The translations under genes were made by a program, and so were the position numbers. From positions 558,001 to 622,000 of the forward strand of contig NC_015717.1 in the NCBI RefSeq assembly GCF_000253295.1: a stretch of 64,000 nt of DNA, written 5' to 3'. Below are positions 32,773 to 41,425 of the stretch, piece after piece. The DNA is from Hyphomicrobium sp. MC1 (GTDB lineage: Bacteria; Pseudomonadota; Alphaproteobacteria; Rhizobiales; Hyphomicrobiaceae). Below the pieces are notes generated by a model. It searched no databases and was not told the origin of the DNA. It saw only the letters and a list, made by a program, of their open reading frames with translations. The first letter of the stretch is position 1, and each line of letters opens with the position of its first letter.

Positions 32773-33868
32773 TCGCAGGCAGATGCTGGTCGGCACGCTG
32801 GCGTTCGTCGGCGCGACGGCACTTCGACCGGAATTCGCGGCAGCGGGAACAAGCGCGGCTTACGTTACGGCAGCGCGCCTTGCTGACGGTTCGTTCGGCA
32901 TTCTGCTGCTCAGCGCTGATGGGGCGATCTTGCGCGAAGTGCCGCTATCGGCCCGTGGACACGACATTGCTGTCGACCAGACGTCGGGGCGAGTCGTGGT
33001 GTTTGCTCGGCGACCTGGCGCGTTCGCGGTTTCTTTCGAACTCAACAACGCAACGCCACCGCATGTGTTCACGCCGGGCGAAGGACGCCACTACTTCGGG
33101 CATGGCTCGTTCTCGCAGGACGGGCGATTGCTTTACGCGTCCGAGAACGACATTGCGACGGGCATGGGCGTGATCGGCATTTATGATGTGGCCCGCAGCT
33201 TCAAGAAGATCGGCGAGCACTCGACGTTCGGCATGGGGCCGCACGAGATCATGCTGCTGGCTGACGGTAAGACGATCGCGTGCGGAAACGGCGGTCTCGA
33301 TACGACACCCGAGGCGGGACGCGAAAATCTCAACGTCGATTCGATGCAGCCGTCGCTGGCGTTCGTCGATGCGGAAAGCGGCAAGCTTTTATCGAAACAT
33401 GAGATGACGGGCGACGTGCAGTCGCTGTCGATCCGGCATGTGACGCAGGATGCGAACGGCGTTGTCTGGTTCGGCGGCCAATGGGAAGGCAGCCCGAGCG
33501 AGACGCCGCCGCAGATCGTTGGCAGCGCCGGGCTCGATCGGCCATTCAAGCTGCTCGAACCGCAAGGCAAAGGCGGAGATGATCTCAAGGGCTATATCGG
33601 CGCAATGGCAGTGAGCAACGACGGACGCTTCATTGCGGCGAGTGCGCCGAAGGCCGGACACGTGCTTTACGTCGATACCGCGACCGCAACCATCATTGGG
33701 CGTAGCGATCTGAAGGACGTTTGCGGTCTTGCGTCGGAAGGCGCGCGGGATTTCGCGGTATCGTCGGGCTTCGGCGTCATTCGCTACGAGACGGCGCAGG
33801 CGAGCACGATTTCAGAGCGCGCGCTACAGGACATCGCGTTCGACAATCACTTGCGGCGCATCGCCTGA
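32753..33868 (+). CDS. DUF1513 beta-propeller protein
   Basis: A 371-residue protein that starts with MAIDRRQMLVGTLAFVG, probably an export signal (twin arginine DRRQML). The mature part shows repeated propeller strands such as GVIGIYDVARSFKKIG, FGMGPHEIMLLADGKTIACGNGG and GYIGAMAVSNDGRFIAASAPKAG, the signature of DUF1513. Proteins of this family regularly close operons with imelysins and DHOR cytochromes. The true start may be the ATG at 32762. Its end overlaps the convergent mocA-like gene by 22 bases. Confidence 0.88.
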   Translation: MNSMAIDRRQMLVGTLAFVGATALRPEFAAAGTSAAYVTAARLADGSFGILLLSADGAILREVPLSARGHDIAVDQTSGRVVVFARRPGAFAVSFELNNATPPHVFTPGEGRHYFGHGSFSQDGRLLYASENDIATGMGVIGIYDVARSFKKIGEHSTFGMGPHEIMLLADGKTIACGNGGLDTTPEAGRENLNVDSMQPSLAFVDAESGKLLSKHEMTGDVQSLSIRHVTQDANGVVWFGGQWEGSPSETPPQIVGSAGLDRPFKLLEPQGKGGDDLKGYIGAMAVSNDGRFIAASAPKAGHVLYVDTATATIIGRSDLKDVCGLASEGARDFAVSSGFGVIRYETAQASTISERALQDIAFDNHLRRIA

Positions 33869-34458
33869 TCGCGGGCTTTGAAAGCCTCAAGGTCGGCTCG
33901 GGTGTCGATGTCGGCAAAGGCCCCTTCGTCGTCGCACGGCACAGGTCGCCAAAGTGCTTGATGCGAGGTGAGGATCGCCCTGCCGCCGCTATCGCCCGTG
34001 ACGGTCATGAGTTCTGGAAAGAGCGATTTGGGCCAGAGGATCGGGTGCCCCCGGCGGCCGTCGCTCGCGACGGGAAAGACGATGGCTGCCGGGTTGGATC
34101 GGAACGCCGAAACAAGCGCATTCACCAGCTCCGTCGAAATGGCGGGCATGTCGGCCAGCGCAACGAGCAGGCCGTCAACGTCTTGCGAGATGCTTTTCAG
34201 GCCGGCGCGTAGCGACGTCGAGAGGCCATCGCGAGCGTCAGGATTTTCGGCAACGCGCCAGCGCCCTGGTCCGGCTGCCTTTGCCACGGCGCCATTCGCT
34301 TCTGATGTCACCAGCACGATGTCGGCAACATCGGATGCTGCCAGCGCCTGGCAAACGTGGCGGACAACGGGAATGCCGTCGATTTCAACCAACAGCTTAT
34401 GGCCATCTTCGAAGCGGGATGAGCGTCCGGCGGCTAGGATGACAGCCGAGACGGTCAC
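33847..34458 (-). CDS. mocA: MobA/MocA-like nucleotidyltransferase
   Basis: A 203-residue NTP transferase starting SAVILAAGRSSRFEDGHKLLVEIDG, the nucleotide-binding motif, with ALADMPAIS as the metal-binding aspartate and GRRGHPILWPKSLFPEL later, the arrangement of molybdenum cofactor cytidylyltransferase MocA. It would attach CMP to the cofactor for xanthine-oxidase-type enzymes. The gene starts within the xdhC-like stop (4-base overlap), supporting a shared role. The symbol is used for the family; activity is inferred. Confidence 0.8.
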   Translation of the reverse strand: MTVSAVILAAGRSSRFEDGHKLLVEIDGIPVVRHVCQALAASDVADIVLVTSEANGAVAKAAGPGRWRVAENPDARDGLSTSLRAGLKSISQDVDGLLVALADMPAISTELVNALVSAFRSNPAAIVFPVASDGRRGHPILWPKSLFPELMTVTGDSGGRAILTSHQALWRPVPCDDEGAFADIDTRADLEAFKARDQAMRRK

Positions 34459-35486
34459 GCGTCAGGTGCTTTGCGGAACGCTGAGATGATCTGTGCCAGG
34501 ATCGAGGTTGCGATTTCGCCCGGCGTTTCGGCTTCGATGTTGAGGCCGACGGGAGCGTGGATGCGCGCGATGTCGGCATCGGTGAAGCCAGCGGCCTTCA
34601 GGCGGTCGACGCGTTTGGCGTGCGTTCTGCGCGAGCCGAGCGCGCCGATGTAGCGGCACGGCGATTTCAAGGCGATGGACAGGGCTTCGTCGTCGATGTG
34701 GTCGACGTGAGTGAGCGTGACGACGGCGGAAAACGGATCGGCGGTGAGCTTTCTAAAACGATCCTCCGGCCAGCCCGCGATGAGCTGCGATGGGTCGAAC
34801 CGTGTTGCGTTCGCGAATGCCGTGCGCGGGTCGATCACCTTCACGTCGTAGCCGGAGGCGGTCGCCATCGTCGCCAAGTGTTGGCCGATGTGGGTCGCGC
34901 CGACGATGACGATGCGCGGCGGCGGTGTCAGGGCATGGAGAAACGTTTCACCGCTTTTGTCGACGCCGCTATGGGCTCGGCGGATGGCTTCGGCGATGGC
35001 GGGATCAGTTGTGCTTGTGCCGTCATAGATTTGCCTCGCGCCGTCGGCGAGGCGCGTCATCACGACGACGGGCTCGCGGGCGGCGGCGGCACTGTCGAGT
35101 TTTTTCAGAAAGTCGAGATCGGTTTTCGGATCGAGCTTGCTGACGTGGACGCGGATCTTACCTCCACATGCCAGGCCTGCGCGCCAGGCTGTCTCGTCGG
35201 CGATCCCGAAGCTCAGCGTGTCGGGTTTGCCGCTCTCGATAACGTCCATTCCGGCGGCGATGACGTCGGCTTCGACGCACCCGCCCGACACCGAGCCCTG
35301 GAACTCATCTTCGCCGGCGATAACCATTTGTCCGCCGGCGCGGACGGGGGCCGATCCCCAGGTGTCGATGACAGTCGCAATGGCGACGGGGCGTCCGGCT
35401 TCGAGCCAAGCCCTTGCAGCGGCCCGAGGATTGGTCTTCGGGGCGTCGGATTTTTGAGGCGTTTCAGCGGTCTTGAGATCGGTCAC
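34455..35486 (-). CDS. XdhC/CoxI-family molybdenum cofactor insertion protein
   Basis: A 343-residue protein. The N-terminal XdhC_CoxI domain shows RPVAIATVIDTWGSAPVRAG and QGSVSGGCVEADVI; the C-terminal Rossmann domain has IVIVGATHIGQHLATMA and YIGALGSRRTHAKRV. XdhC proteins bind sulfurated Mo cofactor and load it into molybdenum hydroxylases. Coupled to the mocA-like gene downstream. No hydroxylase structural genes (large FeS/FAD/Mo subunits) are in the window. Confidence 0.9.
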   Translation of the reverse strand: MTDLKTAETPQKSDAPKTNPRAAARAWLEAGRPVAIATVIDTWGSAPVRAGGQMVIAGEDEFQGSVSGGCVEADVIAAGMDVIESGKPDTLSFGIADETAWRAGLACGGKIRVHVSKLDPKTDLDFLKKLDSAAAAREPVVVMTRLADGARQIYDGTSTTDPAIAEAIRRAHSGVDKSGETFLHALTPPPRIVIVGATHIGQHLATMATASGYDVKVIDPRTAFANATRFDPSQLIAGWPEDRFRKLTADPFSAVVTLTHVDHIDDEALSIALKSPCRYIGALGSRRTHAKRVDRLKAAGFTDADIARIHAPVGLNIEAETPGEIATSILAQIISAFRKAPDA

Positions 35487-35557
35487 GGGGGTATCTTCAA
35501 CTGGTTGCCACAGTGTCGCGATTGCGCTTCGGAAGTCCCGAGGCTAGAAGCCCGAAG

Positions 35558-36952
35558 ATGGCGAGACCCTCTCTAAAGATCAAGGCGAAGGCAAGTGCGA
35601 AGGTGCGGCGGCTGGCGCATGGCGCGACGGCTGAGCAAGCGCGCACGCCCAAGGTCGGCTTCGTGTCGCTCGGTTGTCCGAAGGCGCTGGTCGATAGCGA
35701 GCGCATTATTACCAAGCTGCGTTCGGAAGGCTATGCGATCGCGCGCGAGTATTCCGGCGCCGACGTTGTCGTCGTCAATACCTGCGGTTTTCTGGATTCC
35801 GCCAAGCAGGAGAGCCTCGACGCTATCGGCGAAGCGATGAACGGCAATGGCCGGGTGATCGTGACAGGGTGCTTCGGCGTCGAAGAAGGGCGCATTCGCG
35901 AGGCGCATCCGGGCGTGCTGGCGGTAACGGGGCCGCATCAATACGAGCAGGTCGTCGAAGCCGTTCACGACGCGGTGCCTCCGCTGCACGATCCTTATGT
36001 CGATCTCGTGCCGCCGGAAGGTTTGCGGCTGACGCCGCGCCACTACGCGTATCTGAAGATTTCGGAAGGCTGCAACAACCGCTGCACGTTCTGCATCATT
36101 CCATCGTTGCGCGGCGATCTTGCGAGCCGCCCCGCGAACCACGTGATGACGGAAGCGGAGCGGCTGGTGAATGCGGGCGTGAAAGAGCTGCTCGTCATCA
36201 GCCAGGACACCAGCGCGTACGGCCTCGATCTTAAATATCAAGAGAGTGCGTGGAAGGGCGGTCAGCTCAAGGCGCGCTTCCTCGACCTGTCGCGTGCGCT
36301 GGGCGATCTCGGTGCGTGGGTTCGGATGCACTACGTCTATCCTTATCCGCACGTCGATGACGTCATTCCGCTGATGGCCGAGGGCAAGATTTTGCCTTAC
36401 CTCGACATTCCGTTTCAGCATGCGTCTCCGGCTGTCTTGAAGAAGATGCGGCGTCCGGCCTCGCAGGAGAAGACGGCAGAGAGAATTCGGCGCTGGCGCG
36501 ACGTTTGTCCGGATCTTGCGATCCGCTCGACGTTCATCGTCGGCTTTCCCGGTGAGACCGAAGACGATTTCGCGTTTCTGCTCGATTGGCTGAAGGAAGC
36601 GAAGATCAACCGCGCCGGATGTTTCAAGTATGAAGCGGTTGAAGGCGCTCAGGCGAACGAGATTGAAGGCGCGGTTCCGGAAGAAGTGAAGGAAGAGCGC
36701 TGGCATCGCTTCATGGAAGCGCAGAAAGAGGTCAGCGGCGAATTGCTTCGCGGCAAAGTCGGCACGACGATCGACGTCATCATCGACGAGGTTGACGAGG
36801 ACGGCGCTATTGGCCGCTCGAAGTGGGATGCGCCGGAGATCGACGGCAACGTGTTTCTCAACGGTGATGGCGATGTAAAGCCCGGCGATATCGTCAAGGC
36901 GAACATCATTGAGGCCGACGAATACGACCTCTGGGGCGACCGGGTGGTTTAA
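35558..36952 (+). CDS. rimO: ribosomal protein S12 methylthiotransferase
   Basis: Radical SAM enzyme that adds a methylthio group to an aspartate of ribosomal protein S12. The N-terminal domain holds three iron-sulfur cysteines (SLGCPKALVDSE, VNTCGFLDSAKQES, VTGCFGVEEGRI); the radical SAM motif is CNNRCTFC; the C-terminal TRAM domain has GTTIDVIIDEV. From the ATG at 35558 it has 464 residues, with about 28 basic residues before the domain. A GTG at 35513 is an alternative. Convergent with the CDF gene. Confidence 0.93.
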   Translation: MARPSLKIKAKASAKVRRLAHGATAEQARTPKVGFVSLGCPKALVDSERIITKLRSEGYAIAREYSGADVVVVNTCGFLDSAKQESLDAIGEAMNGNGRVIVTGCFGVEEGRIREAHPGVLAVTGPHQYEQVVEAVHDAVPPLHDPYVDLVPPEGLRLTPRHYAYLKISEGCNNRCTFCIIPSLRGDLASRPANHVMTEAERLVNAGVKELLVISQDTSAYGLDLKYQESAWKGGQLKARFLDLSRALGDLGAWVRMHYVYPYPHVDDVIPLMAEGKILPYLDIPFQHASPAVLKKMRRPASQEKTAERIRRWRDVCPDLAIRSTFIVGFPGETEDDFAFLLDWLKEAKINRAGCFKYEAVEGAQANEIEGAVPEEVKEERWHRFMEAQKEVSGELLRGKVGTTIDVIIDEVDEDGAIGRSKWDAPEIDGNVFLNGDGDVKPGDIVKANIIEADEYDLWGDRVV

Positions 36953-36955
36953 CGG

Positions 36956-36996
36956 CTGGATTCCCGATCTTCGCTGATGCTCGATCGAGAATGACG
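36956..36996. repeat. degenerate palindromic intergenic repeat
   Basis: CTGGATTCCCGATC at the left and GATCGAGAATGACG at the right form an imperfect inverted repeat with the same CTGGAT/ATGAC ends as the elements at 12551 and 19983. It lies between convergent genes. Confidence 0.55.
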
Positions 36997-37004
36997 AAAA
37001 AGAT

Positions 37005-37922
37005 CTAAAGCGGTACCGCGCCGGAATCTTCCGGTTTTGCTTTGTATTCCGGCTCGACGTGGATCACCACTTCCGAGCCTTCGATGCTTTTCTCGATGGA
37101 ATTTTCAAGCCGGTCGCAGATCGCATGCGCGTCATCGACGGTCATCGAGCCCGGCACAACGAGATGGAACTCGATGAACAAGGCTCGTCCTGCCTGGCGG
37201 GTGCGAATGTCGTGGGCCTGAAGCGCTCCGATGCCGTTCGCTTCGATGGCGCCGCGAATACGCGCCTCGATTTCAGGGCTCGCGGCTTCGTCCATGAGGC
37301 GGGACATCGATTCAGTCGCGATGCGATAGCCCATCATCAGAATGTTGACCGCGACCACGGCCGCAATCAGCGGATCGAGAATGTACCAGCCCGTCATCAG
37401 CGCCAGGATGAGCGCAATGACTACACCGACCGATGTGATGACGTCGGTGAAGAGATGATGGCCGTCGGCAACAAGCGCGGGAGAGCGCCATTGCGTGCCC
37501 CATTTGATCATCGCCCAAGCCCAAAGCGTGTTGATGACCGTTGCGATGCTGTTGATCGAAAGACCCAAAACGGAATGGTTGAGCGTCACGCCTTCAACGA
37601 GACCGTTGTAAGCCTTGATCATGATCAGCACGGCTGCGACGGCAATCATCGCGCCTTCGAACATCGCGGCAAGAAATTCAGCCTTGGAATGGCCGAACGG
37701 ATGGTCCGAGTCAGGCGGCTTCGCGCTCATCCAGATGGCGACGTAGGCGGCTACCGCCGTTATGACGTTGACAATGCTTTCGAGTGCGTCTGAGTACAAC
37801 GCGACGGAGCCGGAGACGACGTAAGCGGCGTACTTCAGACATATGACCGCCAGAGCCACGACTATGTTTGCGGCTGCAACTTTCGTGATTTTTTTGCTGG
37901 TCGGGGTGCTGTTCGTAAACAT
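37005..37922 (-). CDS. cation diffusion facilitator transporter
   Basis: A 305-residue CDF exporter with six membrane segments and a C-terminal cytoplasmic domain of about 90 residues. Metal-site residues lie in YSDALESIVNV (helix 2), HPFGHSKAEFLAAMFEG, and ADGHHLFTDVITS (helix 5), with the histidine-aspartate pair usual for zinc or divalent cation exporters. The C-terminal domain ends near IHVEPE. It drives efflux by proton exchange. The start at 37922 gives normal length but lacks a clear ribosome-binding site. Confidence 0.9.
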   Translation of the reverse strand: MFTNSTPTSKKITKVAAANIVVALAVICLKYAAYVVSGSVALYSDALESIVNVITAVAAYVAIWMSAKPPDSDHPFGHSKAEFLAAMFEGAMIAVAAVLIMIKAYNGLVEGVTLNHSVLGLSINSIATVINTLWAWAMIKWGTQWRSPALVADGHHLFTDVITSVGVVIALILALMTGWYILDPLIAAVVAVNILMMGYRIATESMSRLMDEAASPEIEARIRGAIEANGIGALQAHDIRTRQAGRALFIEFHLVVPGSMTVDDAHAICDRLENSIEKSIEGSEVVIHVEPEYKAKPEDSGAVPL

Positions 37923-38160
37923 GTGAGCATTGGTTTCGCTGATGTCGTGACCTAGTCGCACATTCCATCGGTGGGCGCTACCGCAGAGCCGGGCTCGTCG
38001 CCCGAGCGGCATAAGAATGAAGGCTGCGGCGGCTTATCCACATGCGGGCCGGCCGGGCATCTCGTCGGGAAGACGAGAATCTGATGCTCCAATAGTCGCA
38101 GTATCGACTGCCGAATCTCTCAGCCCGGTATTTCGGCTGCGAGCGGGCTGGAGCACCCCA

Positions 38161-39135
38161 ATGGCGAATTTCACGACACACATTGCGATCGGCACCGTCG
38201 TTTCCGGCGCGCTGGCCACGCTGACGCTCGCAGCCGACGTCGTGGCGCCGCAAAACCTCGTGGCGGTGACATTGGCCGGTGCGCTCGGATCGGTGTTGCC
38301 GGATATCGACCTCAAGGACTCGCGGCCAAGCCGCGCGATGTTCGCCGGGCTCGCTATTTTTGCATCCTTCGCGGTCCTGTTTAACGCCGCGACACATTAT
38401 TCGATTGCGGAGCTTTGGCTACTTTGGCTCGGGACGTTGCTGCTTGTGCGGTACGGGCTGCATACGATCTTCCATCGCATGGCCGTTCATCGCGGTATAT
38501 GGCACTCGATCCTGGCTGCTGTTTTCTGTGCGGTGGCGACGGCGATCGTGTTTCGCCATCTTCTGGGAAAGCCGGAGGGCGTGTCGTGGCTGGCTGCGGC
38601 GTTCATGTTCGTGGGCTACATTACGCATCTGACGCTCGATGAGATCTACTCGGTCGACGTCATGGATACCCGCATCAAGTCTTCGTTCGGGACGGCGCTG
38701 AAGCTGTTCGATCGCCGGCATCTCTATGCGTCGGCGGGGATGGCGGCAGCGACGGCGCTCGCGATCATGCTATCGCCGCAGACGAGCACGTTCGTTCATG
38801 GGCTCAGTTCGCACGACATGTGGTCGGGCCTTGAGCAGCGGTTGCTGCCGACAGGCAAATGGTTCGGCGTTATCGAGGGGCCGCATTTCGCGTCTCGCAA
38901 GCCGGAGGCGGGCGAAGGGATGACGACGGGATCAATCGCCGCCCAGCCGGCCACCTCTCAGCCAGCGAGTGGCACGGGCGCGGCGGCAGATCATTCGGGG
39001 GCACTGCAGGCTCAGGGCGGCGCAGGGGAGGCAGCTACGCCTCTTCCCGCGTCGCAGACGCCTGCAGGGGTTTCAGCTCCGGCCGTGGTCCCGGCCGCCG
39101 TTACTGGTGCGCCGAGCGGCAGCGCAAGCCCTTGA
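38161..39135 (+). CDS. YdjM-type membrane-bound metal-dependent hydrolase
   Basis: A 324-residue protein. The N-terminal 220 residues are membrane-embedded with motifs of the YdjM family: FTTHIAIGTVVSG, GSVLPDIDLKDS (metal-binding aspartates), HRGIWHSILAA and ITHLTLDEIYSVD. After about residue 235 comes a soluble tail rich in Ala, Pro, Gly, Thr and Ser that is probably disordered. GGAG lies seven bases before the start. The substrate is unknown. The end overlaps the convergent TetR gene by 35 bases. Confidence 0.8.
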   Translation: MANFTTHIAIGTVVSGALATLTLAADVVAPQNLVAVTLAGALGSVLPDIDLKDSRPSRAMFAGLAIFASFAVLFNAATHYSIAELWLLWLGTLLLVRYGLHTIFHRMAVHRGIWHSILAAVFCAVATAIVFRHLLGKPEGVSWLAAAFMFVGYITHLTLDEIYSVDVMDTRIKSSFGTALKLFDRRHLYASAGMAAATALAIMLSPQTSTFVHGLSSHDMWSGLEQRLLPTGKWFGVIEGPHFASRKPEAGEGMTTGSIAAQPATSQPASGTGAAADHSGALQAQGGAGEAATPLPASQTPAGVSAPAVVPAAVTGAPSGSASP

Positions 39136-39712
39136 GGAACGTCGAGGTGAGATCCTTGGCGTAAGTCTGGGCCGTTGCCGGAGTGATGTAGACGCCCTTC
39201 TCGGTGGCGGCGAAGGCCGTGATGCCATTCAGGCCGGCCAAGAAAGAGCGCGCCGTCGTATCGAGATCTTCGGTCGACAGGTTTGGTGCGACCTGGGCAA
39301 GCGCGCCTTTGACGACTTCAACAAGGCTGTTTGTATAGTCATGGAAGGGCGCCGGGACTGTTTTTCCTGCCGGGAGATTGTGGGCCAGGAATAGGTTCCA
39401 CATCCGCCGATTGACCAGCGCGAAGTCGACGTAGGCGTAAGACAAGTCTTCGATGTTTTTTTCACCGTCTTGTCCGAGGGGCACACGTTTCAGGTGCTCG
39501 ACCGTGCGGCCCATCAGTTGAACCTGGAGAGTCAGCAAAACATCGTCGAGGTTCTCGAAGATGTTATAGAGCGTGCCTGGCGAATAACCAATCATTCGCG
39601 CAATTTCGCGAGCCGAAAGACCTGTAATTCCATTGCGTTCTACAATGGTCTGAGACGCGTCAAGAATAAGCTGTCTCAATTCTTCCGGCGAGTGAACGGA
39701 TCTCCGTCCCAT
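39101..39712 (-). CDS. TetR-family transcriptional regulator
   Basis: A 203-residue repressor-type protein. The N-terminal helix-turn-helix is ERNGITGLSAREIARMIGYS followed by PGTLYNIFENLDDVLLTLQ; the remaining helices form a ligand-binding domain of TetR_C type (TLQVQLMGRTVEHL onward, ending KGLRCRSAHQ). Its target is unknown. The neighbours are the convergent YdjM-type gene on one side and the TadG/TadE genes on the other. Confidence 0.88.
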   Translation of the reverse strand: MGRRSVHSPEELRQLILDASQTIVERNGITGLSAREIARMIGYSPGTLYNIFENLDDVLLTLQVQLMGRTVEHLKRVPLGQDGEKNIEDLSYAYVDFALVNRRMWNLFLAHNLPAGKTVPAPFHDYTNSLVEVVKGALAQVAPNLSTEDLDTTARSFLAGLNGITAFAATEKGVYITPATAQTYAKDLTSTFLKGLRCRSAHQ

Positions 39713-39999
39713 AGGTTTCCTACGATCCCCAAACAGTGTTTACATTTTCGTAAGCTCGACTTTAACTCACGTTTATAACAGCACAAGGAAATATAGAACT
39801 CGGAGTTTGAAATCCTAGAGGTGAATTTCTTTCGGGGAAATTATGTTTATTTCCCAATGGAATAGAATGTTTTGGCGATCCGCAAAGACATGCTGTGTCA
39901 GGGTTTTATAAAATCAGCATGCTGATTATATTGCAAATACGAGCATGGGCCAGCGCTGAACAAAATTTTGTTATTTGCCGCAAAACGGGCTGGAAGACG

Positions 40000-40665
40000 T
40001 TACTGGCAAGCAGCTTTCGAGGGATTATCCCACGTATTGTTGTTGTTCAGGCCCGGCAGAAACATGACAGAGGGCACATCGCGGGGCGTCATGACCATCG
40101 TATCTGACCATGTGGACTGCCGAATGACACTCGGAAGCAGGTTCGAGAGGATGGGCGTGTATGTGTATGTGGCCTCGATGAAGACGGCGCGTCCATTGCC
40201 GACCAGCACGCCTTGATCGACGATCTTAGAATCTCCGCATCCCGACGTCACGCCGGTGGGATACTGGTAAGACCATTCGATTTTCGTTTGCGTTGGGTCA
40301 TCGAGTTTGGCCCAAACTTGGTAGACACGAAGCGACAGCGGCGTGATGCTGTAGGGTTCCATCGCGTGCGCGACGGACTGCATGATGCCTGCAAGAGTAT
40401 TCTTGGCATCCGTTGTCGTTACGCTCGCGTCGGCTTCGTCTTCCGGCCAAAGCTGCTTTTCGCGCGTGACGAGGTCGCCCACCATCGCCGTCGCACGCTG
40501 AAAGCGCTTATGGATCATCAGGGCGCGTGACAGCTCGATCGTGCCGAACGTCATCATCAGGAGCAGTGGGACGAGCAAAGCGAATTCGATCGCGGCGACG
40601 CCCGCGTCGTCGGTGCGAAAGACGCGAAATTTTGCCGACAGCGAGGATGTCCAAAGCTTGTGCAT
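40000..40665 (-). CDS. TadE/TadG-like minor pilin 1
   Basis: A 221-residue pseudopilin. Near the N-terminus GVAAIEFALLVPLLLMMTFG is a type IVb prepilin-like segment: a glycine cut site followed by a hydrophobic helix with the conserved glutamate at position 5 of the mature form. The rest is a periplasmic domain with VDQGVLVGNGRAVFIEATYTYTP near the end. It would be processed by the CpaA peptidase and help start Flp pilus assembly. It follows the next TadE-like gene by one base. Confidence 0.85.
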   Translation of the reverse strand: MHKLWTSSLSAKFRVFRTDDAGVAAIEFALLVPLLLMMTFGTIELSRALMIHKRFQRATAMVGDLVTREKQLWPEDEADASVTTTDAKNTLAGIMQSVAHAMEPYSITPLSLRVYQVWAKLDDPTQTKIEWSYQYPTGVTSGCGDSKIVDQGVLVGNGRAVFIEATYTYTPILSNLLPSVIRQSTWSDTMVMTPRDVPSVMFLPGLNNNNTWDNPSKAACQ

Positions 40666-40666
40666 G

Positions 40667-41296
40667 TCAGCTGCCCGTTCCCGGAAACGGCTCAGTCCGG
40701 AATGCCGTAGACGACTGGATCATCATCGTTCCGTCCTGCATGTTGCCCAAATGGAGGAACGGAATTTTTGATGCGTATTCCCATTGGTAGCAGGTCGTCA
40801 CGACCACGACGTTGCTGGCGCCACCGGTATAGGTGGCGATGAGATCGCCCGGATTACGATTGTTCACGCTCGCCGTGTTGTTTGCATCGACGCAGCGATG
40901 TATTCCGTTGGAGTTGAAACCAGTGTCGTCCGTCGGATTGGTGGTTCCAATGGCACTCCAGTCGGTCCAGCTTTGGGCCCAGACCTGCAGCTTGTCGCAT
41001 TTGATCCAACCGCCGGCGCTATCGCAGATTGTCTGCTTGAATTGGGCGACGGTCATCTTGTCGGTGACGGCTTCGCCAGTGCGGATCAGCCGGCTCGTCT
41101 GATCCATGCCGCGTTCGAGGGTATTGGAAACAAAGAAGTAAAGTGCGCAGCCGATCAGGGCGAAGACGAACATCAGGAACGGCGTAAGGAGGATGGCGAA
41201 TTCGACTGCGGTTGCGCCCCGGTCGTCGAGACTAAAGCGGCGTAGGCTCGCAAATCTCAAAGACAGCCGTCGTCTGGCCGTTGCCAGGCCTGCCAT
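40667..41296 (-). CDS. TadE-like minor pilin 2
   Basis: A 209-residue pseudopilin. The segment RGATAVEFAILLTPFLMFVFALIG is the prepilin cut site (after Gly) and mature hydrophobic helix with Glu5. The periplasmic part contains four cysteines that could form disulfides. It is the middle gene of a leftward trio with the secretin-N-like protein and minor pilin 1. Confidence 0.85.
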   Translation of the reverse strand: MAGLATARRRLSLRFASLRRFSLDDRGATAVEFAILLTPFLMFVFALIGCALYFFVSNTLERGMDQTSRLIRTGEAVTDKMTVAQFKQTICDSAGGWIKCDKLQVWAQSWTDWSAIGTTNPTDDTGFNSNGIHRCVDANNTASVNNRNPGDLIATYTGGASNVVVVTTCYQWEYASKIPFLHLGNMQDGTMMIQSSTAFRTEPFPGTGS

Positions 41297-41425
41297 GGGT
41301 TGGAGCTCCGCGTCGCGATCATGTTTTGCGAAGAGCTAAACTGCGGAAGATTAAGACGGCATTTATCGAAAGGTGTTCTTTCTTTATCGGTTAAGAAGGC
41401 GTTGCCGAGGTGCCGCTTCCGTTCG

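Noticed and set aside
35573..36706. 377-residue minus-strand frame opposite rimO
   Set aside because: Mirrors the rimO coding region; no domain recognised.
37923..38160. N-terminal extension of the YdjM-type protein from 38017
   Set aside because: The extra residues have no family similarity, while the ATG at 38161 has GGAG at a good distance and starts directly with the conserved FTTHIAIG segment.
39713..39999. Possible small gene between the TetR and minor pilin genes
   Set aside because: Only short frames without start sites; the A+T-rich stretch more probably holds the TetR promoter.
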